This document shows, piece after piece, positions 8,812-17,852 of a DNA stretch of 64,000 bases. Location of the stretch: positions 1-64,000 of the forward strand of contig CACXMA010000013.1 of NCBI GenBank assembly GCA_902768665.1. The letters are read 5' to 3'. The stretch is from an uncultured Bacteroidia bacterium (GTDB lineage: Bacteria; Bacteroidota; Bacteroidia; Bacteroidales; UBA932). How positions within the stretch are numbered: position 1 is the first letter of the stretch; the number at the start of each line of letters is the position of its first letter. A program made the translations under genes and the position numbers. Under the pieces are notes generated by a model. That model was not told where the DNA came from. It worked only from the letters and a program-made list of their open reading frames with translations, and did not search any database.

Positions 8812-9148
8812 TTTTTTTGCAATATTTTTTCAGTAGAAAAGAAAGGAATCCGTGACGGCGATTTTTCTTATATTGAGTGTGCCGCAATTCGTGTTTAACG
8901 CGTTTTAGCTACTTTTGAAACTTTAAAAATTGGATTATTAGATGCAAACGTAATTATCGCAATTTTGCATTTATAAATAATTGATTTTTAAGCAAATAAT
9001 AAACTATTCCATTTCCGGATTTTGGAAACGGGTAAAGTAAAATAAAATTAATATGCAATAGGCTGAAAGTTTTTTTATCAAAAATTTTTCATCGACCTTT
9101 GCATTACGATTAGTAGCGTCCTGACCACTTAATCAGACCACTTTTTTA
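8812..9148 (+). other. AT-rich 337-base region upstream of dnaA
   Basis: This stretch is strikingly AT-rich against GC-rich neighbours and contains no credible ORF. I looked for DnaA boxes (TTATCCACA and close variants) and found none. A partial promoter-like ACCTTTG lies near 9095, about 50 bases before the dnaA ATG. It is probably the dnaA leader and control region; nothing marks it as an origin. Confidence 0.5.
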
Positions 9149-10576
9149 ATGATAAACGCGACAAGACATACCGATGTCTGGGATAACTGTCTCAAGATCA
9201 TTCAGCAGATCATTGAGCCGCAGAAGTTCGAGACCTGGTTCCGCCCGATCCGCCCCGTCTCCCTCGAGGAGTCGGTGCTGACCGTGGAGGTGCCTTCGGA
9301 TTTCTTCCGCGAGTATCTCGACAGCGCGTTTCTCGACGTGCTGAAGATGACGCTTCGCCGCGTCATCGGCACGGATGCGAAGCTGGTCTATATGGTCCGT
9401 CCGGTGCACAACGAGCCCGAGATGGTGTATCCCGCCTCCAGCGGCAACGCCCCGGTGAACCCGCCGGTCTCGGTCAGCTCCTTCCGCCCCGGCACGTCGC
9501 CCGGCCCGTTCGTCTATCCCGGCCTGCAGAAAGTCAACATCAACCCCCGGCTGAATCCCGCCTATTGCTTCGCGAACCTCATCGAGGGCGAGTGCAACAA
9601 GATGGGCGTCACCGCCGGCATCAACATCTCCGGCGCGCCCGGAAAGACCCCGTTCAATCCGCTGTTTATCTTCGGCGGTCCGGGGCTCGGCAAGACGCAC
9701 CTCGCGCAGGCTATCGGTATCGCCATCAAAGAGAAGTTCCCGGAGCTCCAGGTCCTCTACGTGACCGGCAACGAGTTCAAGACCCAGTATGTCGACGCCA
9801 CGACCGTCCGCAACAAGCTCACCGACTTCATGGCCTTCTACCAGAAGATCGACGTGCTGATCGTTGACGACATCCAGGACCTGATGGGCCAGGGCTCGCA
9901 GAATGCCTTCTTCAACATCTTCAACCACCTCCACCAGAGCGGCAAGCAGCTCGTGTTCACGTCCGACCGCAGCCCGGCCGACCTCCAGAACTTTGAGGAG
10001 CGGCTCCTGTCCCGCTTCAAATGGGGCCTCTCCGTCCAGCTGGACCGCCCGGACTACGAAACGCGTCTGACGATGCTCCGTGCCCGTGCCTTCCGCGAGG
10101 GCGTGCGGATTACCGAAGATGTGCTGGAGTTCCTCGCCACGCGGGTGGCCTCCAATTTCCGCGAGCTGGAAGGGACGCTGATCTCGCTCATCGCGCATGC
10201 GACGCTCGCGCACAAGGATATTACGGTGGAGCTCGCCGGCAGCATCGTCGGCAACATCGTAGGGGAGCAGCAGCAGGAAATCACCATCGACCGGGTCGAG
10301 GACGTGGTCTGCGACTACTTCAAGATCACCCGCGACATGCTCCTGTCCAAGAGCCGCAAGCGCCAGATTGTCCAGGCCCGCCAGATTGCCATGTACATGA
10401 GCCGCAACCTCATCCCGAGCTGCTCGCTCTCGACCATCGGCGCCGAGCTCGGCGGCAAGGACCACGCAACGGTCCTCCACGCCTGCACGACCGTGAGCGA
10501 CCTCGTGGCCACGGACAAGACCTTCAAGCAGTACGTCGCCGACATTAACGGCCTGCTGGTCCCCGTGATCCGCTAG
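9149..10576 (+). CDS. dnaA: DnaA, chromosomal replication initiator
   Basis: The 475-residue protein has the four DnaA domains: N-terminal interaction domain (1-80), a linker rich in Pro/Ser/Gly (90-130), the AAA+ ATPase with Walker A GGPGLGKT (176-183) and Walker B LIVDDIQ, and the C-terminal helix-turn-helix with the signature GGKDHATVLHACTTV. It binds DnaA boxes at oriC to open the origin. It stands alone: dnaN is not next to it, as is common in Bacteroidetes. Its stop is followed at once by three tandem palindromic repeats, the last of which resembles a terminator. Confidence 0.98.
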   Translation: MINATRHTDVWDNCLKIIQQIIEPQKFETWFRPIRPVSLEESVLTVEVPSDFFREYLDSAFLDVLKMTLRRVIGTDAKLVYMVRPVHNEPEMVYPASSGNAPVNPPVSVSSFRPGTSPGPFVYPGLQKVNINPRLNPAYCFANLIEGECNKMGVTAGINISGAPGKTPFNPLFIFGGPGLGKTHLAQAIGIAIKEKFPELQVLYVTGNEFKTQYVDATTVRNKLTDFMAFYQKIDVLIVDDIQDLMGQGSQNAFFNIFNHLHQSGKQLVFTSDRSPADLQNFEERLLSRFKWGLSVQLDRPDYETRLTMLRARAFREGVRITEDVLEFLATRVASNFRELEGTLISLIAHATLAHKDITVELAGSIVGNIVGEQQQEITIDRVEDVVCDYFKITRDMLLSKSRKRQIVQARQIAMYMSRNLIPSCSLSTIGAELGGKDHATVLHACTTVSDLVATDKTFKQYVADINGLLVPVIR

Positions 10577-10656
10577 CGTCATTCCACGGCCCCGTCCGTA
10601 ATCGTCATTCCACGGCTTGTCCGTAATCGTCATTCCACGGCTTGTCCGTGGAATCT
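10577..10656 (+). repeat. Three tandem CATTCCACGG repeats after dnaA
   Basis: Copies start at 10577, 10603 and 10628. The first two are clipped (both end CCGTAAT), while the third carries both arms ATTCCACGG (10632-10640) and CCGTGGAAT (10646-10654) around CTTGT. The copies follow each other with no unrelated bases between them. Confidence 0.85.
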
Positions 10657-10662
10657 TTTTTT
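10632..10662 (+). terminator. Terminator-like hairpin of dnaA formed by the third repeat
   Basis: A perfect 9-bp stem (10632-10640 with 10646-10654) with a 5-base loop is followed by C and a run of seven T (10656-10662). This is the shape of an intrinsic terminator, built from a mobile-looking repeat. Confidence 0.6.
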
Positions 10663-10721
10663 GTCTTTCCCCCAAAAAATGACTACATTTATTGGCCAAA
10701 TCCAGTAAATGTTTTTGTATC

Positions 10722-12152
10722 ATGACATCCGAATCCGTCCTTTCCTTCTTCAAAGAGATTACCCGCATACCCCGCGAATCCGGCCATGAAGGCCCGATGG
10801 GGGACTACCTGATGGCTTTCGCCGCCGCCCGTGGCCTGGAGTCCAAGCGCGACAAGGCCGGCAACGTCCTGATTGCCAAGCCGGCGAGCCCCGGCAAGGA
10901 AGACGTCCCGACCCTCGTGCTGCAGGCCCACCAGGACATGGTCTGCGAAAAGAACAGCGGCTGCGACTTCAATTTCCTGACGGATCCGATCCGCTACGAG
11001 ATCGAGGACGGCTGGATGATCGCCAAGGAGACGACCCTCGGCGCCGACGACGGCATCGGTGTGGCGGCCTGCCTCGCCCTTCTTGACAGCGACCTGCCGA
11101 TGGGCCGGCTCGAATGCCTCTTCACCATCTCCGAAGAGACCTCCATGGAGGGCGCCGAAGCCCTCGAAGAAGGCTTTTTCAGCGGCAAGACCCTCATCAA
11201 CCTCGACTCGGAGGACGAGGGCCAGCTGTTTATCGGCTGCGCCGGCGGCATGGACACGATCGCGACCTTCGAATATGAGACCGAGCCGCTCCGCAAGGGC
11301 TACAAGACCCTCCGACTGAGCGTTTTCGGCGGTCTCGGCGGGCACTCCGGCGACGAAATCAACAAGGAGCGGGCGAACGCCATCCAGCAGCTTGCGCGCT
11401 TTCTCTATACCGAGCTCCAGTACGACTGGCAGCTGCTCTGCTTCGAGGGCGGCAACCGTCCGAACGCCATCGCCCGCGAGGCCACAGCCGTCATCGCCGT
11501 TCCAGAGGACGAGGCCGGTGACATGCGCAGCGACGCCGCGGCGTTCAATGCCATCCTCAAGGCTGAATTCGCCGTCAGCGACCCCGGCATCGGCATCCGC
11601 TGCGAGGACGAAAAATGCGCCCTGGCGCCCTTCAGTGAGGAATTCACCGTCCGCCTCATCAGCACGCTGACCGCCTGCCCGCACGGCGTAGCCGCGATGT
11701 CGATGGACATTCCCGGCCTCGTCGAGACCTCGACGAACCTTGCCTGCGTGCGCATGGAAAAGGAGGGCACAGTCAAGGTCATCACGAGCCAGCGCAGCTC
11801 CGTCAAGAGCGCCCTCCACGCCATCGCCCAGCGGGTCGAGGCCTGCCTGCTGCTCGGCGGGGCCGATGTCGCCCATGAGACCGAGTATCCGGGCTGGAAG
11901 CCGAACCTCGATTCGCACCTGCTGAAGGTCAGCGTCGAGACCTACCGCCGCCTCTTCAACCAGGAGCCGAAGGTGCTGGCGATCCACGCCGGCCTCGAGT
12001 GCGGCCTCTTCCTCGAGAAGTTCCCCGGACTCGACATGATATCGTTCGGCCCGACCCTTCGCGGCGTCCATGCGCCCGGCGAGAAACTCGAGATCGCATC
12101 GCTTGACAAATTTGTCGCACTGCTCAACGATATCGTGCTGAATTATAAATAG
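10722..12152 (+). CDS. pepD: PepD, aminoacyl-histidine dipeptidase (M20C)
   Basis: A cytosolic zinc dipeptidase of the M20C (Xaa-His dipeptidase) group, 476 residues, the normal length. I choose ATG 10722 (MTSESVLSFFKEITRIPRES) over an upstream TTG at 10692. Metal and catalytic motifs are visible: LQAHQDMVCEKN (His and the catalytic Asp), TLGADDGIGVAA (bridging Asp), TISEETSMEGA (catalytic Glu-Glu) and LECGLF near the end. It is followed after nine bases by rpe on the same strand, so the two are likely co-transcribed. No metabolic link between them is obvious. Confidence 0.93.
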   Translation: MTSESVLSFFKEITRIPRESGHEGPMGDYLMAFAAARGLESKRDKAGNVLIAKPASPGKEDVPTLVLQAHQDMVCEKNSGCDFNFLTDPIRYEIEDGWMIAKETTLGADDGIGVAACLALLDSDLPMGRLECLFTISEETSMEGAEALEEGFFSGKTLINLDSEDEGQLFIGCAGGMDTIATFEYETEPLRKGYKTLRLSVFGGLGGHSGDEINKERANAIQQLARFLYTELQYDWQLLCFEGGNRPNAIAREATAVIAVPEDEAGDMRSDAAAFNAILKAEFAVSDPGIGIRCEDEKCALAPFSEEFTVRLISTLTACPHGVAAMSMDIPGLVETSTNLACVRMEKEGTVKVITSQRSSVKSALHAIAQRVEACLLLGGADVAHETEYPGWKPNLDSHLLKVSVETYRRLFNQEPKVLAIHAGLECGLFLEKFPGLDMISFGPTLRGVHAPGEKLEIASLDKFVALLNDIVLNYK

Positions 12153-12161
12153 TTCCGCCCT

Positions 12162-12806
12162 ATGATTTCCATCGCTCCTTCCATGCTGTCCGCGGACTTC
12201 CTCCACCTCGAGAAGGACGTGGAAATGGTCAACCGGCACGCCGATCTTTTCCATCTCGACGTGATGGACGGGACCTTCGTGCCGAACATCTCCTTCGGCT
12301 TTCCGGTCATCAACGCCATCGCGACGAAGGCGGCCCGGCCGCTGGACGTCCACCTGATGATCGTCCACCCCGAGAAGTACATCGAACGCTTCGCCAGGGA
12401 GACCGGCGCGGCCATGATCAGTTTCCACTACGAGGCGGCGAAGGAGCAGTCCGTCGACATCCTCCGGCAGATCCGCGATCTGGGCGTCAAGGCCGGCATC
12501 GTGATCAATCCCGACTGCCCCGTGGAGGTGCTCTTCCCGCTGCTGAAGGAATGCGATTTCGTGCTGATTATGAGCGTGTTCGCCGGATTCGGCGGCCAGG
12601 CCTTCATCGAGTCGACCTATGAACGGATCCGCGCGCTGAAGGCCGAGATCGACCGCCAGGGACTCCGCGTCCCCATCGAGGTCGACGGGGGAGTCAGCCC
12701 CGCCAACGCCCGGGCCCTCATCGAGGCCGGTGCGGAGATCCTTGTCGCCGGCAGCTCCATCTTCAAAGCGCCCGACCCCGCCGCCGCCATCGCCGCTATG
12801 CGCTAA
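12162..12806 (+). CDS. rpe: Ribulose-phosphate 3-epimerase
   Basis: Interconverts ribulose-5-phosphate and xylulose-5-phosphate in the pentose phosphate pathway. The 214-residue TIM barrel has the family motifs: IAPSMLSADF at the start, HLDVMDGTFVPNISFG (metal ligands and catalytic Asp), LMIVHPEKYI, VLIMSVFAGFGGQ (phosphate loop) and IEVDGGVSPANA. It ends at 12806, about ten bases before a long inverted repeat that separates it from the convergent birA. Confidence 0.97.
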   Translation: MISIAPSMLSADFLHLEKDVEMVNRHADLFHLDVMDGTFVPNISFGFPVINAIATKAARPLDVHLMIVHPEKYIERFARETGAAMISFHYEAAKEQSVDILRQIRDLGVKAGIVINPDCPVEVLFPLLKECDFVLIMSVFAGFGGQAFIESTYERIRALKAEIDRQGLRVPIEVDGGVSPANARALIEAGAEILVAGSSIFKAPDPAAAIAAMR

Positions 12807-12814
12807 TATCTGGC

Positions 12815-12905
12815 GGTGCTTCGGAGAAAGGGGTTAAAAAGCAAATCGCCTGACGGCGACCCTACTGACGGGCAAATGCTTTTTAACCCCTTTCTCCTTC
12901 GCACC
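12815..12905. repeat. Long inverted repeat between rpe and birA
   Basis: Arms of 29 bases (12815-12843 and 12877-12905) are identical when one is reversed, except for a three-base block (TTC against GAA). The 33-base centre contains a small CGCC-TGA-GGCG stem. The element occupies most of the gap between convergent genes and could end transcription on both strands, although no clean T-run follows either arm beyond the internal TTTTT. Confidence 0.8.
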
Positions 12906-12934
12906 TACGGAAGCAAATCTCGTTTTACGTGCTG

Positions 12935-13684
12935 CTAGAGAACGTATTGCACTTCTTTGAAGGCGAAGCGGCGGAGAATGCCGTCGTCGCAGAGGATTTC
13001 GAGGCGCCCGTCTTTGCGGACGCCTTTTATCGTGCCGTAGAAGATGCGGCCGAAGACATCGCTCCACGGATGGCGTTCGCCTGCGCGGTAGAGGCCGTCC
13101 GTGTAGTCCTGCCAGAGCGATTCTTCCGTGAGATCGGGGAGGCGTTCCTGCAGGCGGCCGAGAAAGCGCCGGAGCACCTCGTCGAGATCGTAGGACTGCC
13201 CGGTGACGCGGCGCATGGAGGTCGGATTGAGAAGGGACGGGTCCCATGCCGTCTGGTTGACATTGAGCCCGATGCCGAGGATGGAATGCGTGATCCAGTG
13301 CCCTGTGAGGCCGTTTTCGATGAGCATGCCGCAGATCTTGCGGTCCCGGACATAGATGTCGTTGGGCCACTTGATGACGGCCGGGATGCCGTAGTCTTCC
13401 CGAAGGCCGTCGCGGAGGGCTACGGTCGCAAGGGCGGTCAGACGCATCTGCCGGCGGGCTTCCAGCCGCTCCTCCGGCAGCTTCAGCAGGACGGAGAAGG
13501 TCAGGTTCTCCCCGGGCCCGGCGACCCATCGGTTGCCCCGCTGGCCGCGGCCTTCCGACTGACAGCGGGCCGTGACAACTGACAAATTGTCAAGCGCTTG
13601 GACCCGCTCCGACACGTAGGAATTCGTGGAAGGAACGCTTTCCAGGCGGAAAATCTGCCAAGGGCTGCCGTTAGCCGGTTTCAT
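12935..13684 (-). CDS. birA: Biotin-[acetyl-CoA-carboxylase] ligase (BirA, catalytic type)
   Basis: Attaches biotin to carrier proteins such as BCCP. The 249-residue protein lacks the N-terminal helix-turn-helix of E. coli BirA, so it is an enzyme only, not a repressor. The biotinyl-AMP site SEGRGQRGNRW is near residue 43, followed by KWPNDIYV (catalytic Lys), KICGMLIE and GIGLNVNQ. A short C-terminal SH3-like domain follows (GVRKDGRLEILCDDGILRRF). The gene is divergent from rsfS, whose promoter starts two bases upstream of this ATG. Confidence 0.94.
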   Translation of the reverse strand: MKPANGSPWQIFRLESVPSTNSYVSERVQALDNLSVVTARCQSEGRGQRGNRWVAGPGENLTFSVLLKLPEERLEARRQMRLTALATVALRDGLREDYGIPAVIKWPNDIYVRDRKICGMLIENGLTGHWITHSILGIGLNVNQTAWDPSLLNPTSMRRVTGQSYDLDEVLRRFLGRLQERLPDLTEESLWQDYTDGLYRAGERHPWSDVFGRIFYGTIKGVRKDGRLEILCDDGILRRFAFKEVQYVL

Positions 13685-13686
13685 GC

Positions 13687-13717
13687 TTTGATATGGTGCG
13701 GAAATTGATTATATTTG
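13687..13717 (+). promoter_or_regulatory. Promoter of the rsfS-ftsH-cdsA-psd operon
   Basis: Perfect consensus: TTTG (13687-13690), 19 bases, TATATTTG (13710-13717). Its position rules out the upstream GTG-type start at 13693 and supports the rsfS ATG at 13771. Confidence 0.8.
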
Positions 13718-13770
13718 CAATGCCTGTAAAAGGGCCCTGCAAAAATACGAATATTAATTTAGAAAGAAAC

Positions 13771-14151
13771 ATGATAACCCACGATTTGCGCCTGATCGCC
13801 GATGCGATGTATGACAAGAAAGCCAATAACGTAATATCCATCGACCTTCGGGACGTGGAGGGCGCGATTACCGATTATTTCGTCATCTGCGACGCTTCCA
13901 ATACGACACAGGTCGGCGCCGTCGCCGACAACGTCATCGAGAAGATGAAGGAGGAGGGGCACAAGCTTTACCGCAGCCAGGGCTCCGAGAACAATTTCTG
14001 GATCATCCAGGACTACGGCAACATCGTCGTCCACATCTTCATGAAGGAATACCGCGACTTCTACCGCCTGGAGGACCTCTGGGCCGACGCTCCCCGCAAG
14101 GAGATGAAGGAACGCCCCGCCTCCCGCAAATCCCCCAAGTCCGAGAAATAA
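13771..14151 (+). CDS. rsfS: Ribosomal silencing factor RsfS
   Basis: RsfS binds ribosomal protein L14 and blocks subunit joining when nutrients are short. The product (126 residues from ATG 13771) shows the family core: ADAMYDKKANNVISIDLRD, TDYFVICDASN, GSENNFWIIQDYGNIVVHIF and YRLEDLWADA. The C-terminal tail is basic. It is the first gene of an operon with ftsH, whose ATG is three bases after the rsfS stop. Confidence 0.95.
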   Translation: MITHDLRLIADAMYDKKANNVISIDLRDVEGAITDYFVICDASNTTQVGAVADNVIEKMKEEGHKLYRSQGSENNFWIIQDYGNIVVHIFMKEYRDFYRLEDLWADAPRKEMKERPASRKSPKSEK

Positions 14152-14154
14152 TCT

Positions 14155-16140
14155 ATGCCCGATAAGAATCCCCGCAAGCCCAGGGAAGTGCGGATCAACC
14201 TCCGCGGCTCCTGGTTCTATATCCTGCTCATCGGCCTGATCATCTGGATGGTCTGGCGCAATGCCAATGCCTCCGACCCGAAGGAAATCGAGTGGAAAAA
14301 GGTCGAGCAGATCGCTTCCGAAGGCGATATCCAGTCGATAACCTTCGTCCGCAACGAGTACCGCGGCGAGATCGCCCTCCGTCCGGAGAGCGTCGCTGCC
14401 TACAAGGAGGAGTTCGACGGCGGCCGCGTGCCGCGCCAGTCGCCGCATTTTACCTTCAAGGTATCCGACAAGTTCAATCCCGAGGAGTCCTTCGGCGCGC
14501 TGCAGGACAGCCTCTCCGTCCATGGATTCGAGCCTTTTTCCGTCACGATGACCGAAGAGGAGCACTTCTGGACGGGCATCCTGGAGTGGCTGCTCTTCCC
14601 GGTGATCCTGATCGTCATGTGGATCGTCATGTTCCGCGGCATCGGCCGGAATTCCGGCGGTGGCGGCGGTGGCATCGGCGGCGGTATGGGCAATCCCTTC
14701 AATGTGGGCAAGTCGACCGGCAAGCTCGCCGACAAGAACCAGATCAAGGTCACCTTCAAGGATGTCGCCGGCCTATACGGCGCCAAGGACGAGGTGATGG
14801 AAATCGTGGACTTCCTCAAGAACCCGGCGAAGTACACCGCCCTCGGCGGCAAGATCCCCAAGGGCGCCCTCCTTGTCGGCCCTCCCGGAACGGGTAAGAC
14901 CCTGCTGGCCAAGGCCGTAGCAGGGGAGGCGAACGTCCCGTTCTTCTCCATTTCTGGCTCCGATTTCGTGGAGATGTTCGTCGGTGTGGGCGCGAGTCGC
15001 GTGCGCGACCTCTTCCGCCAGGCTAAGGAAAAGGCCCCGTGCATCGTGTTCATCGACGAGATCGACGCCGTCGGCCGCGCCCGCGGCAAGAACGCCGGCT
15101 TCTCTTCCAACGACGAGCGCGAGAACACGCTGAACCAGCTCCTGACCGAGATGGACGGCTTCGGCTCCAACAGCGGCGTCATCATTCTCGCCGCGACAAA
15201 CCGCGCCGACATCCTCGACAAGGCCCTCATGCGCGCCGGCCGTTTCGACCGCCAGATCTATGTCGAGCTGCCCGAGGTCAACGAGCGTGAGGAGATCTTC
15301 AAGGTCCACATGCGCGGCCTCAAGGTCTCGAAGGATTTCGACGTCTCGCTGATGGCCAAGCATACCCCCGGGTTCTCCGGCGCCGATATCGCCAATGTCT
15401 GCAACGAAGCGGCCTTGACGGCTGCCCGCCGCAACAAGAAAGAGGTGGATACGCAGGACTTCATGGACGCGGTGGACCGCATCGTCGGCGGCCTGGAGCG
15501 CAAGGAGAACACCATCATGAGCCCGAAGGAAAAGCGGACGACCGCCTATCACGAGGCCGGTCACGCCGTGGTCGGCTGGCTCCTTCCCGAGGCGGATCCG
15601 GTGCTGAAGGTCAGCATCATCCCGCGCGGAAAGGCCCTGGGCCTGACCTGGAACCTCCCCGCCGAGCGCAAGAACTGGTCGAAGTCCTACATGATGGACG
15701 AGATGTGCACGCTCATGGCCGGCCGCGCCGCCGAGATGATCGTCAACGGCGAGCCTTCCACCGGCGCCCTGAGCGATTTCGAACGCCTGACCAACATGGC
15801 CTATTCGATGGTCCAGTACTACGGCATGAGCGAAAAGATCGGCCCCATGTCCTTCTACGACAGCACCGGCGCCCGCGGCTATGAGCTCGTGAAGCCGTAC
15901 AGCGAGAAGACGGCCGAAATGATGGACCAGGAAGTCCGCAGCATCGTGGCCGATGTCGAGGCCCGCACCCGCGCCATCCTCCTCGCCAACGACGCCGCCT
16001 TCCGCAAGGTCGCCGAACTCCTCCTCGAAAAGGAAGTCATCATGGCCACGGACCTCGAGGCCATCCTCGGCCCCAAGGTGAAACCCGTGGAATCTGAAAA
16101 CACCACAGAACCAACATCCAATGAAGAATCTCTGGGTTAG
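14155..16140 (+). CDS. ftsH: FtsH, membrane-bound ATP-dependent zinc protease
   Basis: A membrane AAA+ protease that degrades damaged membrane proteins and regulators. The 661 residues show a first membrane helix (20-34), a periplasmic domain, a second membrane helix (about 140-160), a Gly-rich linker, Walker A GPPGTGKT (242-249), Walker [10 protein letters not shown], the second region of homology with the arginine finger (RAGRFDRQ), and the zinc site HEAGH (466-470). The periplasmic segment is of normal size. The last 20 bases overlap the start of cdsA. Confidence 0.98.
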   Translation: MPDKNPRKPREVRINLRGSWFYILLIGLIIWMVWRNANASDPKEIEWKKVEQIASEGDIQSITFVRNEYRGEIALRPESVAAYKEEFDGGRVPRQSPHFTFKVSDKFNPEESFGALQDSLSVHGFEPFSVTMTEEEHFWTGILEWLLFPVILIVMWIVMFRGIGRNSGGGGGGIGGGMGNPFNVGKSTGKLADKNQIKVTFKDVAGLYGAKDEVMEIVDFLKNPAKYTALGGKIPKGALLVGPPGTGKTLLAKAVAGEANVPFFSISGSDFVEMFVGVGASRVRDLFRQAKEKAPCIVFIDEIDAVGRARGKNAGFSSNDERENTLNQLLTEMDGFGSNSGVIILAATNRADILDKALMRAGRFDRQIYVELPEVNEREEIFKVHMRGLKVSKDFDVSLMAKHTPGFSGADIANVCNEAALTAARRNKKEVDTQDFMDAVDRIVGGLERKENTIMSPKEKRTTAYHEAGHAVVGWLLPEADPVLKVSIIPRGKALGLTWNLPAERKNWSKSYMMDEMCTLMAGRAAEMIVNGEPSTGALSDFERLTNMAYSMVQYYGMSEKIGPMSFYDSTGARGYELVKPYSEKTAEMMDQEVRSIVADVEARTRAILLANDAAFRKVAELLLEKEVIMATDLEAILGPKVKPVESENTTEPTSNEESLG

Positions 16141-16951
16141 AACATTGTCCGGGATCTGTTTTCTCGGTGTCGTGCTGGGCTCGCTGCTGGTGAGTCCCTG
16201 GCTCTTCGGGGCCCTGCAGGTCTTCGTCCTCGTGGCGATGCTGCTGGAATTCTACCGCATGACCATGGGGACCCATTATCCGTTGTCCCGCAGTTTCGCC
16301 ATCCTGGCGGGCGTGACGCTCTTCGTGCTCACGTTCCTTGTCGCGATGTACCCGGACCGCCTGTCCGTCAAGCTGATCGGCGTGTCCATCCTGCCGCTGC
16401 TCGGGGTGATGGTCGGTTCGCTCTACACCCAGGACAAGACCGATTTCGGCCTGTTCTCCAACCTCTACACCGGCCTGCTGTACCTGGCCGTTCCGGTGTC
16501 GCTGTCCAACCTCATCGTCTTCAAGGGCGGTACGTTCGACGGCAGCCTGATGCTCTCGTTCTTCATCCTGATCTGGGCTTCCGACGTGGGAGCCTACACC
16601 TTCGGCATGCTCCTGGGGCGCAATGGCAAGAAACTTTTCCCGTCGATTTCCCCGAAGAAATCCTGGGCGGGTTTCTGGGGCGGCATGGTCATGGCCGTTG
16701 CCGCCGTACTGATCCTCCAGGCGACTCCGCTGCTGCCGATTCCCTGGTACCTCGCCGTGCCTATGGCCGTGCTGATGCACATTGCCGGCGTATGGGGCGA
16801 TCTCTTTGAGTCCCAGTGGAAAAGGGTCTGCGAGGTCAAGGATTCCGGTTCGATTATTCCCGGCCACGGCGGCATGATGGACCGCTTCGACAGCGCCATC
16901 TTCGCCATGCCCGTCGGCACTATTTACCTCATCGCGGTAGGACTGTTATGA
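16121..16951 (+). CDS. cdsA: CdsA, phosphatidate cytidylyltransferase
   Basis: Makes CDP-diacylglycerol from phosphatidate and CTP at the inner membrane, the branch point of phospholipid synthesis. The 276-residue protein has about seven membrane helices and ends with the CDP-tag signature, here SQWKRVCEVKDSG followed by SIIPGHGGMMDRFDS. The start ATG overlaps the end of ftsH by 20 bases, and the stop overlaps the psd start (ATGA), so translation is coupled. With psd it forms the phosphatidylethanolamine branch; pssA is not in the window. Confidence 0.96.
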   Translation: MKNLWVRTLSGICFLGVVLGSLLVSPWLFGALQVFVLVAMLLEFYRMTMGTHYPLSRSFAILAGVTLFVLTFLVAMYPDRLSVKLIGVSILPLLGVMVGSLYTQDKTDFGLFSNLYTGLLYLAVPVSLSNLIVFKGGTFDGSLMLSFFILIWASDVGAYTFGMLLGRNGKKLFPSISPKKSWAGFWGGMVMAVAAVLILQATPLLPIPWYLAVPMAVLMHIAGVWGDLFESQWKRVCEVKDSGSIIPGHGGMMDRFDSAIFAMPVGTIYLIAVGLL

Positions 16952-17613
16952 TTCGCATCGACAAAAACTCCCACGAGACCATCCTCTTCGCCTGGCTGGG
17001 CGGGGCGCTGGTCCTGACGCCGCTCTGGCTGCTGGTGCACAACCTCTGGATAACCGTTCCGATCACGGTGCTGGCGGTGGTGTTCATGTGCTTCGTGACC
17101 TGGTTCTTCCGGGTGCCGAAGCGGCAGGCGCCGGCGGGGGAGCGGCTCGTCACGAGCGTCTGCGACGGTAAGGTCGTCATCGTGGAGAAGGCTTTCGAGA
17201 AGGAGTACCTCAAGCGCGAATGCATCCAGGTATCCGTCTATATGAACTTCTTCGACGTCCACTGCAATTTCTGGCCGTGCGACGGGGAAGTGTCTTATTA
17301 TCAGTATCATCCCGGGAAGTATCTGCTGGCTTTCCTGCCGAAGTCGTCCGAGCTCAACGAGCACGCCTCAAGCGTCATCCGTACCGACGGCGGGGATGAA
17401 ATCTTCTTCAAGCAGATCGCCGGGACCTTCGCCCGCCGCATCGTCTGCTATTCCAAGCCCGGGCTCAGGACCGTCCGGGGCGAGCAGTGCGGTGTCATCA
17501 AGTTCGGCAGCCGGATCGACATGTTCCTGCCCCTGGACGCCGACATCAAGGTCAAGGTCGGCGACCTCGTCTCCGCCGTCACTTCCACCATCGCCGTTCT
17601 TCCCCGCCGATAG
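16948..17613 (+). CDS. psd: Phosphatidylserine decarboxylase (small, Psd-related)
   Basis: Converts phosphatidylserine to phosphatidylethanolamine. The 221-residue form (archaeal/Bacteroidetes type) has two membrane helices at the N-terminus and the motif IQVSVYMNFFDVHCNFWP, then the self-cleavage site FGSRID, where the Gly-Ser bond is cut to form the pyruvoyl cofactor (GSR rather than the E. coli GST). The start ATG at 16948 overlaps the cdsA stop. The gene is the last of the rsfS operon, and its stop is followed within ten bases by repeat elements. Confidence 0.93.
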   Translation: MIRIDKNSHETILFAWLGGALVLTPLWLLVHNLWITVPITVLAVVFMCFVTWFFRVPKRQAPAGERLVTSVCDGKVVIVEKAFEKEYLKRECIQVSVYMNFFDVHCNFWPCDGEVSYYQYHPGKYLLAFLPKSSELNEHASSVIRTDGGDEIFFKQIAGTFARRIVCYSKPGLRTVRGEQCGVIKFGSRIDMFLPLDADIKVKVGDLVSAVTSTIAVLPRR

Positions 17614-17619
17614 TCCTCT

Positions 17620-17717
17620 ATCATTTCGAGCGTAGTCGAGAATCTTTTCCGTCATTCCACGGCTTGTCCAGCGCCCGCGGCAATTGAACCGTCATTCCAC
17701 GGCTTGTCCGTGGAATC
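17620..17717 (+). repeat. Repeat array after psd: CATTTCGAG unit, one 40-mer, terminal CATTCCACGG palindrome
   Basis: Three units in a row: a CATTTCGAG-family copy (17620-17646); a 40-base unit (17650-17689) that starts CGTCATTCCACGG and continues GCGCCCGCGGCAATTGAA; and a complete CATTCCACGG palindrome (17690-17717). The 40-base period is exact. The same array, with one more 40-mer, is at 42965-43072. All units point in the direction of psd transcription. Confidence 0.85.
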
Positions 17718-17732
17718 TGTCCTCCGGTTTCC

Positions 17733-17826
17733 GGACAGTGGTCGTCAAAAGCCCGATCTCAGGGGGCTGCTTCGCATCCCCTCCTTCGGTCCTGGCGGAC
17801 GGCAGGGCTTTTGACGGCCACTGTCC
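17733..17826. repeat. Long inverted repeat between psd and dapF
   Basis: Arms of 22 bases (17733-17754 and 17805-17826) match with one mismatch around a 50-base GC-rich centre that itself holds short stems (AGCCC/GGGCT and GGGG/CCCC). It starts 16 bases after the repeat array and sits between the convergent psd and dapF genes. Confidence 0.75.
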
Positions 17827-17852
17827 TTCAACCTGCGGCCAGAAGATCGGGG

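Noticed and set aside
8812-9148. Replication origin next to dnaA
   Set aside because: The stretch is AT-rich, but I found no DnaA-box cluster and dnaN, recF or gyrB are not nearby. A strand-skew plot of the whole chromosome would decide.
9146-10768. A 540-codon open frame antisense to dnaA
   Set aside because: dnaA is complete on the other strand; the antisense frame also crosses the three terminator repeats.
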